A stretch of 64,000 nucleotides of DNA from Physcomitrium patens. Its lineage: Eukaryota > Streptophyta > Bryopsida > Funariales > Funariaceae. The notes under the pieces were generated by a model that searched no databases, was not told the origin of the DNA, and saw only the letters and a list, made by a program, of their open reading frames with translations. The stretch is taken from positions 1,308,538-1,372,537 of the forward strand of contig NC_037276.1 of the NCBI RefSeq assembly GCF_000002425.4, given 5' to 3'. This document shows, one piece after another, positions 20,344 through 32,332 of this stretch (the first letter of the stretch is position 1; every line of letters starts with the position of its first letter). The translations under genes were made by a program, and so were the position numbers.

Positions 20344-21444
20344 TCAATGCATTGATCCAGCCCTAGATATGTATTGGCTTACAACACTCATCGCATACAT
20401 AAGATCCACTCTTGTGGCCACCATTGCATACATGAGTGAGTCTATTACTGCTTTGTATGAAATACTTTGTATCTCACCTTCAACTTGTGTAAATTCCTCA
20501 TCCGTAAGCTTCATCAACTTCAAATTTGCCTCCAAGGGTGTTCCAATAAGCTTGCACTCCTCCATATTGAATCGTTTCAACACTTCTTCAATATACTTGG
20601 TTTGGCTCATTGTAATGGTCTTGTTACCACGATCTCTTATAAATTCCACTTCCAAGCAATAGTGTAACTCTCCCAAATCACTCATCTCATATTCCTTCTC
20701 TAATTTAGCCTTCATTCAATCCATCTTTTCCATATTGTTAGCTAAGATGATCAAATCATCAACATAAAGGATTATAATCAGCAAGAATTCTCTAGATTGC
20801 ATCACGTACAATGAATGATCAACTTCACTTCTCACAAATCCTTCATTGACAAAGAAGATGTCAATTCGTTGGTACCATGTTGGTGATTGTTTCAATTCAT
20901 ATAAAGATTTCTTCAATTTGCACATGAGATGTTCTTTGCCTTGTTGTATAAATCCTTGAAGTTGGTCCATGTAGATGTCTTCTTTTAATTCTTCATTCAA
21001 AAAGGCTATCTTCACATCCATTTGGTATATTTTCAAATCCATTGCTGCTCCAATTGCTACAATGGTCCTAATGGTGGTGAATTTGGCAACGGATGCACAA
21101 GTCTCATTGAAATCAATTCCAGCAACTTGTGAGTATTCTTTTGCAACTAATCTTACCTTCTGCCTCACCACCACATCCATTGCATCTCTTTTAGTCCTAA
21201 ACACCCACTTACAACCAACACGAGATCGATTTGCTGGAAGAGGTGCCAATTTCTATGTACCATTGTCTATAAGAGATTGGTACTTTTCTTCCATAGCCTT
21301 CTCCCACTTGATTGCATCTTCACACTTCATAGCATCACTCAAAGATAATGGATCAACAAGAAAAGCAATATTTTCATGTTCTTTACTTACTTTAGGAAAG
21401 ATATAATCCTTCCACCATTTGCCACGTTGCCTCCTTTCTCTCAA
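20344..21444 (-). pseudogene. copia reverse transcriptase (E1)
   Basis: 21444-21253 covers the linker with AIKWEKAMEEKYQSLIDNGT. 21249-20716 covers fingers and palm: GCKWVFRTKRDAM, GIDFNETCASVAKF, YQMDVKIAFLNEELKEDIYM and the catalytic ILYVDDLIILANN. 20715-20344 continues with MSDLGELHYCLEVEFI and the RT-RNase H connection. Block order and spacing are normal for copia. It is broken in a few places. Confidence 0.93.
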
Positions 21445-21519
21445 AGGATATCTCCTTTCACTTGTAGAAGAATATTCACCTTCTTGTACTCCTTGTTCTT
21501 TTTCAACTCTTAAACCTTG

Positions 21520-22783
21520 TCATTTTTTACTCAATGATTGATACTCTTCATCATTATCATCATCCCAATCTTCAACATCTTCATTTCTTTCATTGTTGGT
21601 CCTAGCAATTGTAGGAGCCTTCATCTTTTTAACCTTCTTTGGCTTTTCATCTTCATCATCTTCATTATCTTCATCTTCTTGTTTTTTTACTGAATTCAAA
21701 GATGTGTCCATAAATACACCATTACTCCCACTTGGACACATCTCCAAGTACTTACAAGCACTCTTGTACTCCAAAAACTCAACATCATGACTTTTGATGA
21801 TCTTCTTGGTTTTCAAGCACATTAGCCTATATGCCTTAGTATCTTCACAATAACCAAGAAATCCACACTTTGTACCTTTTGCATCATGTTTGGACCTCAT
21901 ACAATCTGATATTTTTGCATATGTAATGCATCCAAAGATCTTCATATGGAAAATGTAAGGTTGTCTCCCACTCCAAGCTTCTTGTGGTATCTTTGATGCA
22001 AGAGCACTTGTTAGACATTTATTTCTTATATACACTGCATTCACTACAGCTTCTGTCCAAAACTCTAATTCTAAGGTTTTGAGCATGAAGCATGCTCCTT
22101 GCCATCTCTACAATGGTTTGATTTGCCCTTTCAGCAACACCATTTTATTGTGGAGTGCATGGAGTTGTAGTTTATCTAGCAATTCCTTCATTTTTCAAAT
22201 GAACATCAAATTATTTAGACATGTACTCACCTCCATTGTCTATATGTAACACCTTGATCTTGCATTCACTTTATTTTTCAACAAGTGCTTTAAATTCTTT
22301 AAACCTCCAAAAGCATTCACTCTTGGCTTTAAGAATGTAGATCCAAATCTTTCTTGAATAATCATCAATGAAAATAAGAAAATACCTTGATCCTCTAATT
22401 CTTGTATTTTTCATAGATCCACATACATCCAAATAGAAAATCTCCAGCAACTTGGTAGCACGAGTTGCTACACTCTTTCGAAATGAGGCTCTTTGTTGTT
22501 TGCCTTGTATGCATCTTTTACAAGCAAGTTGTTTTGTATTATGGCTTGTATTGCCAAGTTCTAAATCAATTACCATGGTCTTGAGCTCTCTCATGCTCTT
22601 CACATTCAAATGATCAAGGCAACGATGCCATATATTTAACTTATCTTGGTTTGATGTAAACTCAGCAAATGCGGCTACCTCCACTCCATTCACCTTCTTA
22701 CAAATGAGGTAGTATAAATTTCCTTCTTTTAAGACTTTGAAGATCTTGTTTCTACTTAATATTCTTACAAAACATCCATTCAT
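21520..22783 (-). pseudogene. copia integrase (E1)
   Basis: 22783-22271 starts with the pre-integrase region (NIWHRCLDHLNVKSMRELK), then the zinc-binding end CKRCIQGKQQR and the core FIDDYSRKIWIYILKAKSE. 22086-21520 covers the core end and C-terminal part (MLKTLELEFWTEAVVNAVYI, PYIFHMKIFGCITYAKI), then an acidic Asp/Glu/Lys-rich linker to RT. Integrase joins the cDNA to the target DNA. It is broken in a few places. Confidence 0.92.
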
Positions 22784-22789
22784 GTCAAA

Positions 22790-23149
22790 TTAAACTTTAA
22801 AACCTTCCATTACAAGTTTACTCATCGAAAGTAGATTTTGCTTCATCTTAGGCACATGAAGGACGTTTTTGGATCTGATGCTATTGGTTTGTCTATTCAC
22901 AACCACCTCCACCATAATAGAGCCAATTCCAATGACTTCACATGTACCACTATTAGCCAACACTACGTTTGATACTGGAATAGCCTCATAAGTGTCAAAT
23001 GAATACTTACAAGGTATCATATGCTTAGAACAACCTAAATCCACAATCCATCTTGACATGGCAGCCATAGAGGTTCCATTTGTTGTCGTGAATGCATAAT
23101 CTTGTCTTCCAAACTCATCTTGCACACTATGTACATTCTCCTTCTTCAT
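22790..23149 (-). pseudogene. copia protease (E1)
   Basis: A 119-residue open stretch with SRWIVDLGCSKHMIPCKYSF, the copia protease active-site neighbourhood (usually W-x-x-D-[ST]-G-[CA]-x-x-H). It continues with ANSGTCEVIGIGSIMVEV and NVLHVPKMKQNLLSMSKL, the conserved protease end. It lies between gag and integrase as expected. Confidence 0.9.
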
Positions 23150-23880
23150 CTTTTTGCCTTTGTAGTAATTTCGAGCAAAATGGCCTACTTTGCCACAAAT
23201 GAAGCAAGATTTGACACTACCTCATTGATTTGAAAAGTTGTCCTTGTCTTGACATGAGTAGAGTACTGAATCTTCACTTTGAGGCTCTTTTTCTTTCTTA
23301 TTGGTTACTTCATGGGCAAGTCTTACTCTCAATTAATCCATTGTAAGCTCTTTTAGCTTGATGGACTCCAATGCCACAATAAGGTAGTTGTAGGATTTAG
23401 AAAGGCTCATTAGCAAGGTCATGACAATATCATTTTTTTCTAAAGGCTTGTCAACAATTGCTAGTTGGTTTGCAAGAGCCTTTACCCTATTGACATGAGC
23501 CATGAGGTCTTTACCTTCTTCCATCTTGCTAGTGAAGAACTTCCTCTTTGTATAGATGATTTTGGATAAGTTTTTACTCTCATAGATGTTGCAAAGAGTC
23601 TTCCATGCTTCCGCTGGTCCTTTGCAAGAGCTAATGTGGGAGAAGTTAGCTTCATCCACATTAGTTGCAATGAATCCAAAAGCCTTCTTTTCATGAAGTT
23701 TGAATTCTTTCTTCTCTTTCATATGAGCATCTTTGCTTGGAGCCTCTTCACTTTCATCTACAATATCCCAAAGATCCAAAGATGCCAACAAAAGCTCCAT
23801 TTGTACCTTTCAATGGTAGAAATTGTCACCTCTAAACTTCTCAATAACTCTCCATCCTTCACCTTCACTTGAATCCATGT
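23150..23880 (-). pseudogene. copia gag with zinc knuckle (E1)
   Basis: 23800-23333 holds the gag core: MELLLASLDLWDIVDESEEA, GPAEAWKTLCNIYESKN, KRKFFTSKMEEGKDLMAHV and KNDIVMTLLMSLSKSYNYL. Downstream, complementary to about 23160-23215, is the knuckle CFICGKVGHFARNYY. Gag assembles the particle. The core also yields shadow frames that are not genes. Confidence 0.88.
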
Positions 23881-24432
23881 CTAAAGAAGAGTTGTATCAA
23901 AAAAAGATTGTAAGAAGAAGTCTTAATGCTCTCAAAAATCAGCAAGAAGGTTTTGTTGCCTTAGAATCACAGAATCTTTCTTTGTGAACAAACTAGTATT
24001 TTAACTCTCAAAACCTCTCTCAACTTCACTTCTAAAACTTGTCACAAGTTTGATGACTTATCTAAGTATCTCAAATCTGATTTTCCACTCTAATATCTTT
24101 CTTATGCTCAAAAATCACCTCTATACACTATAAGAGGCCTATTAAGCACAATCAGCAACTTTAGGACATGAAATCATAAAGTTAGATTACCAAGGATCTA
24201 TCTCAGCAAAAGCACAATGCAAAACTTGTCTATAGGTGAAAAACAAGACATTAATACCAAAATGCTCTAAACCACAAGTAAAAAAAAACCATGATCTAGA
24301 TCTAGATCAGAATCTGAAAGTTAGGTTCTTTCAAAGCCTAACATCAGCAACAACTTGATCTACTCCACACTTACAAAACTACTTCAAAGAACTTCAAAAA
24401 ACACTCAAGAAAATATGAGTGGGCCCATAACC
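23881..24432 (-). other. E1 leader (untranslated)
   Basis: About 550 bp between the gag start and the 5' LTR with no gene. The first bases after the LTR read GGTTATGGGCCCACTC on the coding strand. This is where the primer-binding site should be, but it does not match the initiator-Met core and I cannot assign a tRNA. Confidence 0.6.
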
Positions 24433-24735
24433 TATCAAAGAATAGAAGTCTAAAAGCTGCAAATACTTATCATTAGCAAGGATTGTAGTCTAAGAGAAGT
24501 GTGGAGAAAGATGATTCTTACTTCCAACACTCTTTACTTACAAGTGGTGGTTTGCTCACCAACGAGGCAACTTCCATCCTTTTGATATTACATCCATTTC
24601 TACCTCATTCAACTAAATCCTTGATGCCACCACAATAACTTACTTTAACTCTTTGCTATCTTTTTACTATAAGCAACATACTATGCTTAATCTCTATGTG
24701 GTTGTAACTAAACAAGTACTTGCTGATCTTCAACA
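24433..24735 (-). repeat. 5' LTR of E1
   Basis: 303 bp, paired with 19477-19779. It is followed on its outer side by the target duplication GAACT at 24736-24740. Confidence 0.92.
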
Positions 24736-24740
24736 GAACT

Positions 24741-25560
24741 CAAATAAGTATCAATTTGGTGTTTTGTCAAGAAAATTATTGAGACATAATATCTACAGCT
24801 ATAGTATTGCTACGGATCTTGACAAAGTGAAGCATATAATAAACTTGCTTAGACTAGAGACGGTCTCTGGTGTTTGAGGATTCATCGGACATGTCACTTA
24901 TTATCGATGATTTATTCATTTGGTTGCAGTTATTTGTCAACCTTTAATAAACTTATTGAAAAAACCTGCATTAGAAGGGACTAGTCCCACTTGGACTATG
25001 GATTGTACCATGGCCTTTGAAGAATTGAAGTCAAAATTGGTCTTTGTTCTAATATTGGTAGCCCCTCATTGGATGGAATCCTTTCATGTTTATGTTGATG
25101 AATCCATTGTGGCTATTGAATTGGTACTAAGTCAAAAAGTTGAAAAGGGTCTGGATCATCCTATCTATTATGCAAGTTGGCAATTGATGGCTGTCGAACA
25201 TAATTACACAACTACTGAACGAGAAGCATTGGATATGATAATTCGGTTCAAAAATTTTGGCACTATTTTCTTAGGGATTCATTTGTATTTTATGTAGATT
25301 ATGATGCCCCTCAAATACATGATTAATAAGAGTCAATTGAGTGGGCGCATTGCTCGATGGATATTACTCCTATAAGAGTTTAATTTTACAATTGTCGTAT
25401 GATCTCAGAAGAAATATGCAAATGTTGATCATTTATCCCAATTGTCTAATATTTTTGGCAATGAGTCTATCCCTGATGCTCTTATCAATGTCAAATTATT
25501 TTTAGTCGATGTGATTTTTCTTGAGTATAGTAAAATCATTTAGTTTTTGACCTTCTATAC
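24741..25560 (+). pseudogene. C-terminal RT and RNase H (B1)
   Basis: This resumes B1 RT after E1. 24840-24960 holds the GFIGHVTYY-type connection region. The open stretch 24920-25297 covers VAVICQPLINLLKKPALEG, WTMDCTMAFEELKSKL and FHVYVDESIVAIELVLSQK (first RNase H acidic region), then YYASWQLMAVEHNYTTTERE. Remaining RNase H and tether run to about 25560. It matches 46010-46750 of B2 and is broken in several places. Confidence 0.85.
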
Positions 25561-26740
25561 TTTTTTGCTAACTTTTACTAACAAACTTAAGAAGTGACTC
25601 ATTCTGAAGAGTGCCCCATATACGATGATTCGTGGTGCTTTGTATAAACAAGGCAAAGATGGCATTTTAAGACGTTGTATCTTTCTAAGTGAAGTACAAT
25701 CGAGGGTTGCCATTTGGATAGTTGTGGTGGTCATTCCGGGGGAGACAGTATTACTCGCAAGACTTTAATGACCAAATATTGGTGGCCTACAATGTTTTCT
25801 AATATACACCAATTTATTTGTCATTGTGATACCTATCAACAAATTAGTTGATGCATGGGTACTTCAATGATGCCATTAGTACCAATCTTGGCATAGGCAT
25901 TGTTTGAAAAATGGGGTATTGTTTCTGTTGGTGCCATTGCATCAAAGTCAAAATATGGCTAGAAGCGATATATTTTAGTTGCCACGGACTATGTAAGAAA
26001 ATGAGTACAGGCTATTGCTACTCGCAATGATAATACGAGTATGGTGGCCACTTTTCTATATGAGAATATTATAACTTGATTTGGATCTCCAAAGAAATTA
26101 ATTAGTGATTGTGGCATCCATTTCATAAATGCTGCTATAGCAACCTTGACAAACACATACGAAATCAAGCATTGAAAAACTACTCCATATCATCCTTGCA
26201 CTAATGGATAAATAAAAAAGATTAATAAAATTTTGTACAAGGTCTTGACTAAGATAATTTTGGAGGCAGGTATTGATTGGGAGACCAAACTCTTTGCGAC
26301 TTTATATGCATATCGTACTGCATATAAAGTAACTACCAACTCTACTCTGTTCCAACTAGTTTATGGACAAGAGGCAATTTTACCCATCGAGTTGGAGGTT
26401 CAAAGTTTACAGATTGCCTTGGATGAATGACTCAATGAGAAAGAGTCATTATACTTTTGGTTCGTAAAATTGGAGGAATTGGATGAAATATGAGCTATAA
26501 TTCTTTTTAACATGGAAGCAACTCAAAAATAAATTGGGTGTGAAGAGTTTTATGCCCAATGATTTGATATTGTTGTATGATAGCCGGTTTAATCATTTTT
26601 TGGACAAATTTCAAGTTCGTTGGCATAGGCCGTATCACATAGTTGAAGGTTTTTTCATGTATTTGTTCAATTAGAGGATTTCATGGACCATCGATTCAGT
26701 ATCTGTATTAACAAGAACCGATTACAGTTATATAATACAT
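25561..26740 (+). pseudogene. integrase with GPY/F end (B1)
   Basis: The zinc-binding region is near 25680-25850, and the DDE core is at about 25900-26430. The open stretch 26233-26430 reads AYKVTTNSTLFQLVYGQEAI and LPIELEVQSLQIALDE. The GPY/F-type end is near 26600-26740. No chromodomain follows, in contrast to family A. Integrase inserts the cDNA. It is broken in many places. Confidence 0.8.
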
Positions 26741-27075
26741 AAAACTTGGAACGAATTTTTATTTTTTTTGAAGGAAGTGACTTTCAATGGACTCATGATA
26801 GACCTAATTATGGTATAAGTATGTTAGGGTGTAGAGGTGATTGAAAGGATAGTTAGTAATTACTAATGTATTAGATGGGACGGAGGTGAGAAACGGATAG
26901 TATGGGTAACATGTTGTCATTATCACCAAGTAATAAAAAAAATAGGAATGGGGCACCAGTTAGAGGTCATTCTGTAGTATTTTTTTGGATTGTTTTTTCT
27001 GAATTTGCTATTTCTTGTGTTCCTTGCATGTTTGAGAGTAATAGTTTCAGTTAAGAGCTTGACATAGGGAGCATC

Positions 27076-28780
27076 ATGGCAATTGAAAGTGCAAAGCAAG
27101 CTACTGAGAAAGAGGAGAGTGGCCAAAATGTGAGAGCTAAATGCATATCAAAACCACCTTCTACGATAATCATTACCAAAATGAAGCCAATGAAGTTAGA
27201 TATCTACTGGACGTCGAGAAGAGTAAGAGACTTTCAAAATACTCAGTTGTTCTAATTTTTTCACTAGTCAGATCGCTAACCATCAATCAATGTGGCATTA
27301 GTAGAGGAATACATCGTAAATTATGACCCCAAGGATGGATTGAGTGTTGTACAAGAATGAATTATTAAGATTGATGGAACAATCTTGGAAAAGGTGTTGT
27401 TTCTTCCCATTGGAGAGATTACATTGGGCCGATGAATTAAGCGATTTCAGCCCAAGAAGATTTTTCAAGCGAGGTATGTTATCATTTGATAGGAGCCAAG
27501 GTTAGTGGACTGTTGAGGTAATTTCACTGAAATTCACGAAATGGTTTTGTTTTGTAGTGAGGTAGTTAGGATTGTACCGACACCCTACATTTATATCCAA
27601 ATGGTTATTGTATGCAGTGGTAGAGGCACTTGAAGGAATAGTGTTGAAGTGAAGAGCTTACGTAGCTACTCGTATTTATGTGGAAATAGGAACTAAGTAG
27701 AAATTAGAGAAGTTCACATATTTGCTCTATTCTAATTATTTGTATATTGTGATCACGTACACATTGCGTCAAATATTGCCAATAGAGAAAAGTTCTATAC
27801 TAGTGCCAGTAACTCTGCAAATAGAACAAAATTTGTTGACACAAAATGTCAATGCAGTGGATATAATGTACAAAATTGGGGAGTCAGGTCATACAGTGGC
27901 ATAAGAAGTTGTTCCAATTATTGAATTGGAATGGATTCCAATTTGTTTTGCAGTGGAGGAGGAGAATGAAGGCCCAATTACAATGGATATCAATCAGTTA
28001 GTATTTCCACATGGTCGATTGCCTGAAGGTTTACCTCTTAAAAATGCTTTATTGAAGTACATTACATAAATACATTATATGTTGCGAGCATTGGATATAG
28101 ATGGCAATAGCAAACGAGATTTGGATGACAGCAAAAAAGTGATATCGGATCGAAACCAAAGAATTGAAGAGCAAGAACAGACTTTTCAAGAATTTGAAGA
28201 ATCAAAGTTGGTATTGGAGCAAAATTTTTTTTACTAATATGAAGCTTGGACGAAAGAAAAAGAATACATCTTACGGATTGTGGAAAGACAACGGAACAAA
28301 TTGATCCAAAATCGCAAGATATGTTATTTGAAAGTGGAGAAACTCAAATGCCAGTGGCAAACAAAAAGGGACAAGGTAGAATTATTGGCAAAAGAGAAAG
28401 CAGTATTGAGTGACCAATCCAGATGCAAAATGGAGAAGTTGAGGTTTGAAATTGAAGTTTTACAAGTTGAGGTGGCAAAATTGACGGAAGAGTTAATTGT
28501 GAGGAGCCACTCACAAATATTGATTGAAGTTATTCCAGAATAGATGAATCAATAACAGCATTAGTTGGAACTTTGAGATGCCCAAATCTTGAAATTAGAG
28601 GCTCAAGTTCATAGATTGAGAGAGTATAATGAAGGTCTCTCAGCTCAGTTGAAGAAGTAATGAATAGAAGTATTGGAGGAAGAAGAAGATTTGCAATTAG
28701 AACTAGAATTGATGGAACCAATAACAGATAATGTAGCAATTGATCAATTGGGTGGGCCAGAGAGGATAGTAATTTTGTAG
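27076..28780 (+). pseudogene. extra gene region after integrase, coiled-coil end (B1)
   Basis: This 1.7 kb region has open pieces at 27141-27326, 27722-27904 and 28280-28543. The last (MERQRNKLIQNRKICYLKVE, then KLRFEIEVLQVEVAKLTEEL) has the charge and Leu pattern of a long coiled coil. The order and content match 48286-49975 of B2. I know no function: Athila-type elements often have an env-like gene here, but I see no signal peptide or membrane segment. It is broken in many places. The stretch 26741-27075 between integrase and this region holds no gene. Confidence 0.65.
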
Positions 28781-28855
28781 AGTTTTGTTAAGTAGTTTTT
28801 AGATAGGTATCAATTATGTATTTGTGAGGATGCTGCTCAAGTAGGAGTGAAGCTA

Positions 28856-29663
28856 TATAGAATAGATATTAATTTATTTTTGAAAGATATTGGTAAAATA
28901 TACTAATAGTCCATAGAATAGGCGATTCAGGAAGGCAGATGATTGACTTAGTTATTAAAAGTAGTTAATTACAGAATTATAGTTAGAATTTGGAAAATCA
29001 AAGAAAGTATATAGAACTTGTAAAAATTAGTTTAAAGGCCAAATTGTGATAGTTATGAGTTGGGGTAATCTTGGAGCTACTTCTTTCTATGTTTATTTCT
29101 TGGGTTTTGTTTTCTTTGTAGAAAAAGTGTTATAGATAATTTTTCAAAAATAAGAAGTAATGTTGTGGAATGAAAAGAGATTCAATATTGTCAAAGGAAG
29201 AATTTGATTTATTGAATATTGAATTATACAATGGTGAATTGAAAGAGAATAATTAAAAATATTTGTGAAGAATTGATATAAATGGAAGGATTATAATACA
29301 TTGAGTATTGAAAATTGAGAGTGATTCATCAAAAGGAATCTGTAGAGTCTATAATTTTGTGAAGAAGTATGTTGAGAAGGACAGTTAGAGATAAAGGATT
29401 CTAGTGTTTGGATTATGAAATGATTATGTATTATCTTTTAGGATAGTTAGGAGTTATAAGTTGTTGTTATCAGTGATGGCGGAGTACTATTAAGAAGTAA
29501 AAAATATTAAGGTGTTCTTTGGTATTTTCAGTGGTTCAGAATATGGTTAATTGTGTGACCCTAATAAGTAGAACCCATGCGCTTAGTCTTTCCATGTGTT
29601 TGAATCTCTCTCTACAGGTTTATTCTGAAAGGAATTTGTAGAATAAGTAAAAAAATAATTACA
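28856..29663 (+). repeat. 3' LTR of B1
   Basis: About 808 bp. Its start aligns with TGTAGAATAA of B2 (here TATAGAATAG) after the conserved GATGCTGCTCAAG and GGAGTGAAGCTA polypurine context. Its end aligns with AAGTAAAATGACAACCACA of B2. It includes the shared GTGACCCTAA motif near 29557. It is more diverged from the B2 LTRs than those are from each other, so B1 is the older or more distant copy. Confidence 0.8.
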
Positions 29664-30257
29664 ATAATACAATACATTCTTCTACAAAACAAACACCTTT
29701 TTTTATCAATTATAGTTATCATCCACAACTTAATACTTTTAACTTTTCAATAGCTAATAATCATGAGGCAAAAGATTTAAAAAATCATTTGTCAGAGCAA
29801 CATGCAACAATAAAGGCGCAGTTAAAAGAAGATCAAGAACAACAAAAGATCATTGCAAATGTCTATCAAAAGGAATAATGACTATTTCACATGGGTGATA
29901 AAGTATGGTTACTTCGTCGTAATATCAAGACTACTTATTCTTATGACAAGTTGGACTATTGAAAGCTTGGACCATTTTTTATTTTTACACAAATCAATCT
30001 AGTTGTATATTATTTATATCTACTGGAGTCAATAAAAATCCATTCAGTATTCCATGTGTTTCTTCTTGAATCATATAAGATAGTGGACATACCAAGAAGA
30101 AGACAAGTGCCACCTCCTTCCATAGAAGTAGACAGTAATAAAGAGTTCGAAGAGAACAAAGATCTGAGTATGTGGCAAATATAATTCATTACATCATAGA
30201 TTTTTTCAATATATGATGACTGCTCTACATGGAATTTGTCCTTAGAAGGAGGAGTAA
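29664..30257 (+). pseudogene. gypsy integrase end and chromodomain start (A4)
   Basis: Readable landmarks, in several frames, are NNHEAKDL, HMGDKVWLLRRNIKTTYSY and the DIPRRRQVPPPSIEVDSN linker, which in A1 and A3 leads to the chromodomain. The chromodomain itself is only partly recognisable (30140-30240). The polypurine tract GAAGGAGGAGTAA is at 30245-30257. It is broken. Confidence 0.75.
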
Positions 30258-30860
30258 TGTCATGGATATACGCATATTAGTTATTAATTACTTGTATAAA
30301 TAGGTAGAAGTAAGTAGAAGTACATAAAAGTAAGTTAATTCTATAATATCTTCTATAGAAGCTTCCTAGAAGCTTAATAGATGCTGCTTTGACTTTATAG
30401 GTATCTTTAATTGACTTTTTGGATGAAAAACATAGTCAACAAGTTGGCCATGTGCCATAAATGTTGTTAACTTGAAAACCAAGCTAACTATGTGGCTACG
30501 CATAGAAAAACTTGCCTTGTAAGTCAAGGCATGTATTGTACAAAGTCAACATATATTAGAGATTTATATACATGGAATACTGAATGGATAAATTTCATAA
30601 ATATATATTCCTATAGAACATTGCCACATAGCTCCTAATTAGATAGTTTATATAGAGACAAGAATGAAGCTCTCTTGACTCTTATCAATTCTTTTCTTGC
30701 TTATAGTCTAGTTTCAAGAGTCTCAAGTTTTCTTGTCTTTTAGAAATAAGCCTTTGTAGTTTTTTTTAATATACATACTTCTTTATTTCTATTTTGTCAC
30801 TCTTTCTCTGACACGGATTTCATTGGTTCATGCATTATCGTTTAGTTCATGTCCTTGACA
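30258..30860 (+). repeat. 3' LTR of A4
   Basis: About 603 bp, starting TGTCATGGATATACGC and ending CTTGACA at 30860, in agreement with the TGTCA...TGACA ends fixed by the target duplication of A3. The middle shares GCTTTGACTTTATAGGTATC and CAACAAGTTGGCCATGTG with the reverse strand of the A3 LTRs. Confidence 0.8.
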
Positions 30861-30899
30861 AATTTTCTACAAGACATCTATTTTTTCTTCATATATGTT

Positions 30900-31480
30900 A
30901 AGGCCTTCTAAAATAATCATGTATTCTAATTATGATAACCATTTATAGGAGAATTTATACTTATTATAATATAAGCATAATCTCTATTATTATAATTATT
31001 CACAAATTACTTATAAATACCTCACATAATCTTATGGCTATTTCTAAAAACAAAATATCATCAATGTAGCATCTAATAAATAATAAGCTAACCAATATTT
31101 ATTCCATCATCTTCTAAAATTTAGTTAATGCATTTGTGAGGCTAAATGGAAGAAAGTTTCAATAATAGAGTTGATCTTTGCCATCTTAGTTAATTCTTCT
31201 AAATGTTATCTTTACTTAATCTTCAATAAATAATAATAATTATTAATAAACAAATCTTAAATAAAAAATACTAAATACTTGAAAGAATCTTATTATAACA
31301 AATAATTCTTTTAGTATTTATATTGGATATTAATCAAACTTGCTCTTACAATTAATTAGACAATAGTTTTGACATATTTATTTTTTTATCTAATTAATAG
31401 ATTTGTAACTATTATAGATCTTCATGAGTTTTTCTACACTCTACGAATAGAAATTTTATGTATTTTCAACATAAATCATT
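30900..31480 (-). pseudogene. old gypsy reverse transcriptase relic
   Basis: There is no long open frame. On the minus strand the region complementary to 31050-31090 reads around YIDDIL, the RT catalytic box, and the region near 31125-31150 corresponds to the F-G-L-T-N-A block by position and by its similarity to the A2 RT strand. It is very AT-rich and heavily decayed. Its family is uncertain and lies near family A. Confidence 0.45.
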
Positions 31481-31489
31481 GAAGTACTA

Positions 31490-32332
31490 TTCCTATGTCT
31501 ATGGAGAAAGTTCAGAATCTATGTCAAGAAGTTGTGTAATTAAAAGAGGCAAGTAGATTGACCTTATAACCAAATCTAAAAAGTTTTGCTTCTATAAGTA
31601 CAACCAAGATAAGAATTAGTTTGCTTAAGAAGATTAATGGAAGAAGATCAAAATTTTAAAGATTTTTGCAATAAATCAAGCTTTACCTAAGGTTGCATTA
31701 CTTCTGATACCTTGATTGATTTACTTAAGTTGGATTCATAGATACACTTCTATCTAGAAGTGTTCTTTCTTAATTTACACCTTTAATGGAAAATAATTCA
31801 TAATTCTTTTATAGCTTGAATTTATTCTTAGAAGTATTTATGGCCACATTTGAAAAAAGTGATAAAAAAAAAATAAAGAAGACCAAGCTCTTATCTTTAT
31901 GACAAGGATTACAATCAACCACCATATATATTGTTGAATTCCAAAACCTTGTTAGTGACATGGATCAAAATAACAAAGCCCTTATGAATCAATTTTAATA
32001 TGGATTAAAAGTCAACATCAAAGATTTATTATTGACAATGCCAAAAAAAAAATCTTTAGAATAATTTATTGTTCAAGCCATTATAAGTAACAATTGATTA
32101 TTTAAAAGGCATCAAGAACAAAAATTTAGCTTGAGAAAAATAAATCAAGTAGTGATGATAATTCTCAAGTTTTCATAAACTTATTCATCAAGGTCAAAAT
32201 CAATGAAAATTGATATGGTACATTCTAAAATTCTTATTGAGTAAGAAAAGACTCATCTCTATCAAGAAGGTTTGTGCCTATATTGAAAAAAAATCCAAGC
32301 ACGCTCCTCAACATTGTGTAAAGAAGCAACCT
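31490..32332 (+). pseudogene. old gypsy gag relic
   Basis: The better part is 31900-32332. It reads around DMDQNNKALMNQF, VNIKDLLLTMPKKKSL and FIVQAIISNN, the typical gag order of chromovirus-like gypsy elements. A knuckle-like block near 32270-32320 reads LCLYxKKSKHAPQHC, similar to that of A2 gag. 31490-31840 holds nothing I can name. It is broken many times and stops at the LTR that starts at 32333. Confidence 0.55.

Larger units (their letters stand above)
19477..24735 (-). mobile_element. E1: full-length Ty1/copia element inserted in B1
   Basis: Minus-strand copia element of 5259 bp with 303 bp LTRs (19477-19779 and 24433-24735), starting TGTTGAAG on the coding strand. The 5 bp target duplication GAACT is present at 19472-19476 and 24736-24740, and the B1 RT sequence continues across it. 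Order from its 5' end: leader, gag, protease, integrase, RT, RNase H, as in all copia. I count about 23 LTR differences in 303 bp (near 92% identity), which suggests a few million years. It looks structurally whole but coding is broken in several places. Confidence 0.95.
16530..29663 (+). mobile_element. B1: 5'-truncated Tat/Athila-like gypsy element split by copia E1
   Basis: From left to right: part of gag, protease, RT, copia E1 (19477-24735), the rest of RT, RNase H, integrase, the extra gene region, and the 3' LTR (28856-29663). It aligns along its length with B2 at 42990-50811. The 5' LTR, leader and start of gag are missing, the truncation falling next to the MITE. It lies in the integrase end of a family A copy (A4), seen only to its right. 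It has many breaks and is older than E1. Confidence 0.85.
29664..30860 (+). mobile_element. A4: 3' end of a family A element
   Basis: Immediately after the B1 LTR the sequence continues as a family A integrase end (29664-30100), chromodomain start, polypurine tract and 3' LTR. B1 therefore inserted into A4, but the left half of A4 is missing along with the 5' end of B1. The coding part is broken in several places and shares blocks with A1 at 700-1200. Confidence 0.8.

Noticed and set aside
20270-21406. Plus-strand frames of 130 and 143 residues
   Set aside because: They are antisense shadows of the copia RT in E1, whose domains read clearly on the minus strand.
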